From NCBI GenBank assembly GCA_964034945.1, contig OZ035960.1, forward strand, positions 52,012,706 to 52,076,705: a DNA stretch of 64,000 bases, read 5' to 3'. This document shows, piece by piece, positions 56,467-64,000 of the stretch. The stretch comes from Chrysopilus asiliformis (lineage: Eukaryota; Arthropoda; Insecta; Diptera; Rhagionidae). Positions within the stretch are counted from its first letter, which is position 1; each line of letters begins with the position of its first letter. Position numbers and translations under genes: made by a program. A model generated the notes under the pieces. That model was not told where the DNA came from and did no database searches. It worked only from the letters and a program-made list of their open reading frames with translations.

Positions 56467-56943
56467 CACGTTGGCTACCAGCCAAAAAAACGCTTACTCC
56501 GCTAGTATACACTGGGAAAAAATGCAAAAATCATTTCTGTACTTTGTGAGTCACCAGTGAACACAAGATCAATACAGACAAAAACGAACGAATCGAATAA
56601 AATATAACGGACAAAAAAAAATCCCCTTTGTACCGCACGAGCGACTGCACTCAACCATGGAACTTGAGAAACTGACGGTAATTTATTTATTTATTTATTT
56701 ACATATAGTCATTACAGAGCAACCTCATAGACATTTTAATCGTTAAACAAAATATATATAATCATTGTAAGAGCAATTGATTCTTTAATGCACTTGACGA
56801 GCAGTTGAAATCAATGAAATTGAAATATTTGTTAAACACATGACACATTAACGACCACGGTGCGTTTTTCCCATAGGATGTCCTTGCGAATTTAACGTAG
56901 CAATAGTGTGTGTACACCGGTGACTCACATGGTAGCCAACGTG
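56467..56943. mobile_element. TTAA element K copy 2, with a retroposon insert
   Basis: Same ends as K copy 1 (CACGTTGGCTACCA, TGGTAGCCAACGTG) and TTAA at 56463-56466 and 56944-56947. It is near-identical to copy 1 up to ACTGACGGTAAT, then has a ~220-bp insertion, then continues AGCAATAGTGTGTGTACACC. It lacks short segments present in copy 1. Confidence 0.85.
56683..56902 (-). mobile_element. LINE 3' end fragment inserted in element K
   Basis: On the minus strand the insert ends GACTATATGTAAATAAATAA, an ATAA-repeat tail. The tail and severe 5' truncation suggest a non-LTR retrotransposon 3' UTR. K copy 1 supplies the empty site. No clean TSD was read. Confidence 0.6.
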
Positions 56944-56949
56944 TTAAAA

Positions 56950-59060
56950 GTTAGTCCAATAATTTTTACCGTAAAAAAAATACATATCGTAGACAAGAAT
57001 TACTGCCTTTTAAACGAAAATCGTTAAGAGAATTGCGCCATGAGTGAAAACTTTTAAGATGAATGAGCCTCATGTAAAAATACAGAGTAAACAATACCTT
57101 GGCGCTTTATTACTTTCTTAGAAGATCCGTAACTTTTCTATTTTCCTAACAAATTCAATTTATAAGAAAATTTCTGGAGTACTTCGCGACCACCCTAAAA
57201 TGGTTTGACACCCCTGCGGGGGTCGCGGTCCACCAAACAGGTTTTACGCGAAGAAATTCAAATGCAAGAAGAACAATATTGTCACAAATAGAGTGCTTTT
57301 CTTGCCAGGCCTGGAAATTTTCACTTCACCATCGTATGATAAAATAATTTAATCTAAATCTGTACAACAGTGTTAAAGCATTCGGACGCTTCCTCATATT
57401 TTGAAATTTTTATCCTGTTGAGCTAAATACAAACAAGACGCTCAGAACAGACAGACCCCGAAATATCATAGCACGATCAAACGGAATCCGTTAATGCGAC
57501 ACAGGAATTAGTGGCGGCGGTGTTTTTTTAAAGTCAGCTTTTGATCTCAATCAAATCAAATGAATTTTTGATTGTTTTTATCTGATGTTTAAAATTTCCT
57601 CACCATTGAAGACTTCCATTCGGGCATTTTAAAGTCAATCACATACGATCCGAGAAATTGACACACTATTATATATGAATGGCGTGCCAGCATACATAAA
57701 TCCATTGAATCCGATTGGCAGCTTTTGATTGAAGTCACTTTGAACTCTTTTAAGAAATTCAACTTTTATTCCGCTTCTGTTCCGCTCGACTTCAACAAAC
57801 TTAGCTTCAACAGTCAGTCAACCATCTTCATACTCGTAAATTAGCCATAATTCAGCCTGGTCTTGATGTATCGTCGACATCCAAATACAATTAGCGGCAT
57901 TGAATCAGCTTAGCTCCAGCTCGTTGCCCAGTTCTCATTACTTCCAGCGAATCTGATAGGTTGGCAGGCTAATGCGATGCAGAGCTGTAATTTTGTTGCA
58001 AGGCCCTAATTAACTACCTGCTGGTGCTATTAGCGTGATTGATGTTTTTTGTTGCTTGGTGTTGTTGTTTTTCATCCTTCTTCCACTGTCTCGTCAGCGA
58101 TTTCTATCTAAAAGATACTTGATTGATATATGTTCATAAATTATACGTTTACAAATCTCATTGATCGCCAATCGCGATATTTGATCGAGAAATGAGAAAT
58201 GTGTAGATTTAATGGATCGATCTGATGCATATTATATTCGATCTTTATAATTGCCAGCCTAGTTTTATAAGCTATTAACCAAATTATATGGTGCTCCGAT
58301 CGAATATTCGAATTTTCCATTGACTTTTAATTTCCTATAGCAAATCCTGTCCATTTAAAATATTATTTTTAAACGCCCGCTAATCGTGTGGTCGCTGTTT
58401 TATTGTAATTAACAAATCCGTCTAAAGCCAATATACTATATGGATCTACAGGTATGTGAAATGTTATCCTTCAAAAATTTTGAAACACAGTGAGTGACAC
58501 AAATCGCTTATAACTTCAACTACAATAATGTACAAACTTAATCGGTTCCATAAGTCACAGAACAAAAAAATTATAAAGAAATTTTAATTGCATCAACCGA
58601 ATTATAAAAAAAATTGCAGCGACCAAATAATGAAAACAAAATCGGTTGCGACAACCGAATAACAGATCAGATTTCCATTTTCTGTGCCCAACTAGTTTCA
58701 CCTTCTTCGATTTTCACTCACGTTAGCATTTCTGTATTACTTTTATTTTTAAAGTCAATTGTTCACAATAATAAAAGTCCCGTTAAGCACAACCCAAGTG
58801 GACAAACGTGCGGAAATTTAAGAAACAGGTCAAAAAATTTTAATCATGTTTCATAACGGGGATCTCTTTATGAAGTTGGTCAAAAAATTCTGTCAGATGC
58901 TATGAATTTCATACAGAAAACAGATATGAAAGATTTCATACAAAATCTGTGAAGTCATAAATGGCTGGTGTGAATCTTTGCTTGATTTTAAGTTTAATTT
59001 ACCCCTGGCTTAATTCAGGCGTTCGAGTCTTTGCTAACTCTTAGTTAGTGCGCAGTATAT
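56950..59060. other. No gene recognised
   Basis: More balanced composition at 57580-58100. No frame longer than about 80 codons and no recognised domain. Nothing assignable. Confidence 0.4.
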
Positions 59061-59064
59061 CCTA

Positions 59065-59600
59065 TAATACAATACGAGGAATGTCTGTCTGTCTGCACAA
59101 ACGATCTCAAAAACCCGCCTAACGATTTTCACGAAAATTGGAGGTTAGGGATTTTCGGGGACAAGGAATCGATCTAGATAAGTCTCACCTCTGAGAAAAT
59201 CCCCCTCGATACCCCTCGCCTGGTATCTTCCAATTGGGTGGTCCGATCTTAATGAAACTTTACAGTATTACTAAGGGGGCTAAGGGCTTTCGATTTTTCC
59301 ACTACAAACCTGACTTTTCCCTCCCCTCGATACCCCTCGCTTGGTGTCTTCGAATTACATGAAGGTATCTTAATGAAAATTCGCAATATTGCTAGGGAGT
59401 AAGGTTTTTCGATAATATCACTTTTTAGATATCTATCGGCAGCGATAAATAGTAATTACAAAACAATCAAATTCCCTGAACCTCATTATACGAATCATGT
59501 TGCAATTACAATAGGATTCAATTACTCACAGACAGAGGCAGAAGGAGGATTTTGAGATCGTCTAACATGGCTCGGTCTTCCTGGTACTATACTTAACACG
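59065..59600 (-). repeat. Dispersed element J copy 2
   Basis: Reverse orientation of copy 1. It begins AATACGAGGAATGTCTGTCTG and ends GGCTCGGTCTTCCTGGTACT. Has an internal near-tandem of the CCCCTCGATACCCCTCGCYTGG block (59208 and 59325 areas). Confidence 0.65.
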
Positions 59601-60656
59601 AAGAAATTCTTATAAAGCTAGAAAAAACAAGTTTGAAACATAAATCCGCACAGAAATATTTTTTTTTCTAAAAACTTGTACTGTACGCAATTTTTGTATA
59701 CGAATTACTATTTTTAAATTTATCCCGAATTGCTGTAGGAAGTTTTGAGCATAAAAGAATTTTTTTTGTCCCATTGAAGATTTTTTTTTATAGTTTCAGC
59801 CAGAGCTTAGGGGAAGACCCTTTAATGCCGACGCACAGCTCAGGATGGTCGGAAGAACGAAATGAGATGTCGGTTTATGTTCTCTTGAAGTTTTATTTTT
59901 ATTCTAAGACTCGACGTACGCCAATATGACATACATAATCATTACAGAACTGAAATTTTTTAGCACAAATTCTACATTTTGATTCTTGCAAAACTGATGT
60001 TCCCATGTGAAAGAGTTCAAAAATTACTTGTTATCGCAAATATAATAACACGGTATTTAAACAGCTTGACTTCCTTCCTTTCACTCATTTCCACATAAAT
60101 TCTATTTAGAAAGGCACAAGCAATAACGAAATCCGTTCAACCATTTTCACTGACAACATATTTGCATGCTTTCTAAAATATGCTCCGAGGTTCACATAAA
60201 CCCAAGAGTCGATAAATTTTTCACACAGTCGTTCAAGCAGTATATTCTAAGCCACAGTAAAATTAAATTCAGTCCTTGTAACAGGAAGCAGGTAACCGGG
60301 AGTAATTTTTCCTAAATAGCCTCAATGCAAGTATAAAAAGCCAAGCATTAGGTACGGTCAAAGCTACTAACATTTCTGTATCTTTTGTTTCAAACATTTA
60401 TTGAGTTCATTTCCTTATTAGACAGTTTTCGATTAAGTACTCGCAACATAAGGATCTCCATGGAAACTGGAAAGTCGCACTTTATTACACTTAGGTAAAA
60501 ATATGTGATTTTAAAAATAATTGAAAATATAAACACATTAGAAATTTATTGGAAAATGCACAATTAAAATTTGAATAGACACAATATACAATGTTCTATA
60601 CAAATTTTTAGAACATCCAGTTTGAAAAAATCATCAACTAAATTTTGAACCTCTTA

Positions 60657-61037
60657 AGGTGCCACTCCACATGAGAGTAAATACGCGAGTAACTCTCAAA
60701 AACTCTCGAGAGTTACTCGCAGGAGGTTGTCCATTTGAGAGTTAATTTCAGCGATTTTTCTCTTTTCAAGACAAATATCTTGATTTTTTTGACATCTTGC
60801 TTTGGCGAGTTCTCGAAAGATACTAGCGAAATTCAAATGCCGTTCGTATCTGGCGAGCAACTCCCCGAGAGTTCAGTGGGTGTCGACTAGAGAGTAGAAT
60901 CACTTTTGACAGCTCGCAGAAACTAGCTCGCGAGTTTTTGCGAGTTTCTGCGAGCGACTCTCAGAGACGTGTCCATTTGCGAGTAGCTGCTATCGAGAGG
61001 TTCTCGCCGGCATTTACTCTTATGTGGAGCGGCACCT
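60657..61037. mobile_element. Harbinger-type MITE, family C copy 2
   Basis: Inverted ends AGGTGCCACTCCACATGAG and TTATGTGGAGCGGCACCT with TTA at 60654-60656 and 61038-61040. The arms pair through ACTCGCAGGAG and CTGCTATCGAGAG words. It is the uninterrupted reference for copy 1. Confidence 0.9.
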
Positions 61038-61044
61038 TTACGGA

Positions 61045-62430
61045 AGAATTGATTTTATTAACGTAAGTACAAAAAGCGAAATACAATTTAGTACGGGTGA
61101 AGCTTAAGAAAAATGTGGTGAAGGGTTTTTTTTGGACGATTGCGATTAAATTAAAATGTTGTAAAAAATACGCCGCAAGAGAATTTTGTTGGGAATTCTT
61201 TGGGAAGTATGCGATCCGACTGATTGAGGACCGATCTCCGACAGATACTTTACTGACTCTCGAGCATCGTCGTTCTACTGTGGTATCTGACCTACTTATT
61301 CTCTAACTATTTTAATGGAAAATATTTCACTGAAATTTTCCAACTTTTTTCTCCACTGTATGTTTTTATTAGACTGGAGCACTGAAGATTTGCGTTGTGC
61401 CTCTCCGTTGCACAATGTTTCGAGTAGAACAAATTTTGTGACATCGCCAAAAAATCAAATGTGGAATTTTAATATTTAAACAATTGTATTTTATTAAGAA
61501 ATAGGGGCAACTATAAAAGTACTTTAATTTTATTTTTATCGTTTTTTTGTGTATTTGACAAGTTGTTAAAGTTGAGACTTTTGTCTACACAAGAAAATAA
61601 AAATTTGTAATTTTTTAGAAGGTTGACGTCATTTTTATAAAAATTTGTTCACATAATTCATCTGACGATTTGTCATATTCTAGGTATTCAAATTTTAGAG
61701 AAATAAACATTTTAGGGAGAAGTCAATTTTTCACTAAATTCCAACTTTATGTAGAGCTACAAAAAAAAGTATTGAAAGATATTAAAAAAGACTGAATTTC
61801 ACATTGTACAGGAACTCTTCCTTTATTACAAGCCAAAAAGTTTCATCGATCTGTCCAATTTCGGGAGTTATGTAGATTTTTCCAAATGTACTTTGATATC
61901 GTGTCCGTTTCCATAGATCAAACTGGTACAGGAACACTTGTGAGCGTTAACTATAATAAAAACTATCTATAATATGTTAAAAAATCTTCTCCCTTCTTAC
62001 CCCCTTTTCTGCTATCTTCGGAACCACTGAAGGGATCTTCACCGTGGTTTCAGTATTCCATAAGTCCTGCCTGAAACAAATTTTTCCGCACTAAGATTAA
62101 CTACCCCCTCCTTCCCTCTTATTCAATAAACTCTTTCCTGCTATCTCCTTTGACCACGTTTTCATCATCAAAAGCTCGATTCTAAAAGAATTTTCTTCTC
62201 AATAGAATCTACCTCACCTTCCCCTGTTATCTATTGGTGAAATGTTAGAAACCATTGGAATTGTTGCTTAGACAAACACCGGTCAATATGAAGGGGAAAT
62301 ATCTGCCGAAGAAATATTATATTGAGATGTTTTTTTATAACTTATAATTAAAGAGCTATTTTTTCTACTCTCGATTTGTTTTTCCTCCTCTTACTTTCCT
62401 TGTATATACTGGCTCACCTGTTTCTGATTA
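61045..62430. other. No gene recognised
   Basis: A 69-codon frame at 61097-61306 (+) has no recognised motif. Otherwise AT-rich. Confidence 0.4.
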
Positions 62431-62435
62431 AAACC

Positions 62436-62850
62436 GGGTGAAAGTATACCAAAAACCCAAACATAACTTAAAAACTTTTGAGAACAAACGTTATCTTTGC
62501 CTTGCAGGACCTTCCGTTTCGAATTTTGAAGTTCTAACACCAGATTCGTAATCAGCGACTCCGAAAACCCCCTAAAGGAAGTTTTTCCAAGAAAAACTTG
62601 ATAAAAGGATATTTGCGTTATCCTTACAGGAACTTCTGTTTCGAATTTGGAAATTACAACACTAGATTCATCCCGAAAAATCTCAAAAGCAAGATTTTCC
62701 GAAAAAAAAATCGTAAAGGATATCTGCGTTATTTTTACAGGACCTTCCGTTTCGAATTTTGAAATTCTAACACCAGATTCGTGATCAGCGACCCCGAAAA
62801 CCACCTAAAGGAAGTTTTTCCGAGAAAAAAATGGAAAACGGTTATTTGCG
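62436..62850 (-). mobile_element. Helitron-like internal array, minus strand
   Basis: Three tandem units of about 110-125 bases on the minus strand. Each has GGTGTTAGAATTTCAAAAT-type text, CGAAACGGAAGGTCCTGTAA and CTTTTTCTCGG. Both element ends are missing or degraded. It carries a 137-codon frame with no protein similarity. Confidence 0.65.
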
Positions 62851-63201
62851 TTTCCGTCCCGAATTTTAAAATTTTGACATCAAAAACAAATTCTGTACTT
62901 TTCCCAACAAGTTTCCCATTTACCGTAATTTGCGGTCTTCGAGCGATGTCACAAAAATCGTGTTTTCAAAAACACTATGCGTTGCCGTACAATTAAGTTT
63001 AGCGGCTCCTTTATACACCGAACAACAAGACCCTGAAATGATTTATCAACAAACGTCTTTACCCATGTCTATCTAAGAAAGCATAAATCAGGATCTCTTT
63101 ATGGCCTTCCGACCACCCCGAGGTATGCTCCACCAATATAGGGTACCCACCAAAGCCCTAATTGGAACAACAAAAAAAAGAAATGCGTCGCAAGGATTTT
63201 G

Positions 63202-63765
63202 TTTTTATACCCGTATGGTGAAACCAAAGGGTATATTAACTTTGCCTTACCGTTTGTAACGCCAAGGACTCGTCATCACACACAAAAATGAATTACACCA
63301 GTGTGTTTAGAATGATAAAAATAATTAATTTTTGCATGTCCGTCCGTCTGTCCGTCCGTCCGTCCGTCTGTCTGTCTGTCCGTCTGTGGCGCAGATTGCA
63401 GGCGCACGGATTGAGCTAGAGACTTGAAATTTTGCGCAGATTCGTTTTTCGTAAAATTCAAGGTTTAGTTATGAGCAAAAATGGACTTTTAAGGGGGGTA
63501 CCTCCCATACCAACAAAAATGTTTTTTGTGAATATCTCAAAAACGGTGCTTCTTATCAGAAAAGTGCAAGAACAAAAGTTATTTAGGATATGATTCTACA
63601 TAAAACTCTCATACATCAAAATCCGATTGGAATAAATTTTAAAAAATCTTATTGAAAAGTTTGACTTCAAAGTGGAATTTTCACTTAAACTTCGAACAAT
63701 GCAATATCACCATACGGGTTTTCAATAATTGCCAGATAGGCAATTATAGCTTTTGTTATGTTTAA
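63202..63765 (+). repeat. Element E copy 3
   Basis: Full order of family blocks, with inverted pair ACCCGTATGGTGA (63209 area) and TCACCATACGGGT (63708 area), ending GGCAATTATAGCTTTTGTTA then TGTTT. It stands alone, without family G ends. Confidence 0.8.
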
Positions 63766-64000
63766 AAAATGCAATTGTTTTTAAATAAAAATGTTTTCTA
63801 TCAAGCGATAAAAAAATTAGTTCGCAACACAATACTTTTCATTGATCAATTTTTAGGCGTGCGGATGGAAACGAAAAAGTAATTTCTGATTTTTTTATAT
63901 TGACACAAGCAATTAGTTCAACCTCTTCCAAATGTAGTTCATTCATCATCATCAGAAAAATCGTATAGAGCAAAACATCCCTATTCTGAGGCGCCAGACT

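Noticed and set aside
62391..62804. 137-codon minus-strand frame, the longest in the window
   Set aside because: It is a translation through three tandem units of the Helitron-like repeat, with repeating peptide text and no protein family.
1..64000. LTR retrotransposons, CRISPR arrays, tRNA or rRNA genes
   Set aside because: No paired LTRs with gag-pol frames, no regular spacer arrays and no cloverleaf or rRNA-like stretch were found by eye.

Overview
This is AT-rich, intron- or intergenic-type nuclear DNA from an animal, most likely an insect. That guess rests on the mix of Tc1/mariner, pogo-like, hAT, PIF/Harbinger-like, TTAA-type and Helitron-like elements with non-LTR retrotransposon fragments, and the sequence does not fix the species. 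I find no intact host gene, no convincing tRNA or rRNA, no CRISPR array and no operon structure. Open reading frames are short, and the longer ones run through repeats or transposase relics. All coding calls are therefore pseudogenes of mobile elements.

The window is essentially a museum of nested transposons, many with exact target-site duplications (TSDs) readable by eye. From 1 to 7.2 kb there are a TA-flanked MITE, two Helitron-like units (one holding a 137-bp MITE and a strong G-quadruplex motif), a Harbinger-type element with a broken MADF-domain ORF, and a 1.77-kb hAT element with a perfect 8-bp TSD that contains a palindromic element, which in turn contains a TA MITE. From 9.5 to 21.7 kb there are a non-LTR retrotransposon tail with a (GA)n end, TTAA and TA MITEs, a ~125-bp period tandem repeat family, two Harbinger-type MITEs one inside the other, and a fully palindromic MITE split by an 840-bp Harbinger-like element whose transposase relic is still recognisable.

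From 25.8 to 32 kb there are two ~930-bp elements studded with internal copies of their own terminal motif, a hammerhead-ribozyme-like motif at 29.1 kb, and a mariner relic followed by a Harbinger-type MITE that carries two further insertions back to back. From 32 to 37.6 kb hAT-like, Helitron-like and unclassified elements are stacked inside a pogo-like element. From 39.8 to 48.4 kb there are a hAT element and a dispersed ~0.9-kb repeat; one copy holds a 5'-truncated LINE with a 15-bp TSD and another copy preserves the empty site. From 52.2 to 54.2 kb a mariner-type element has a complete hAT-like element inserted one base from its end. The rest to 64 kb holds further copies of these families.

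The elements do not cooperate as a pathway. The biology is the layered insertion history, plus a few non-coding structures (ribozyme candidate, G-quadruplex motif, terminal-motif arrays) that may be functional parts of the elements.
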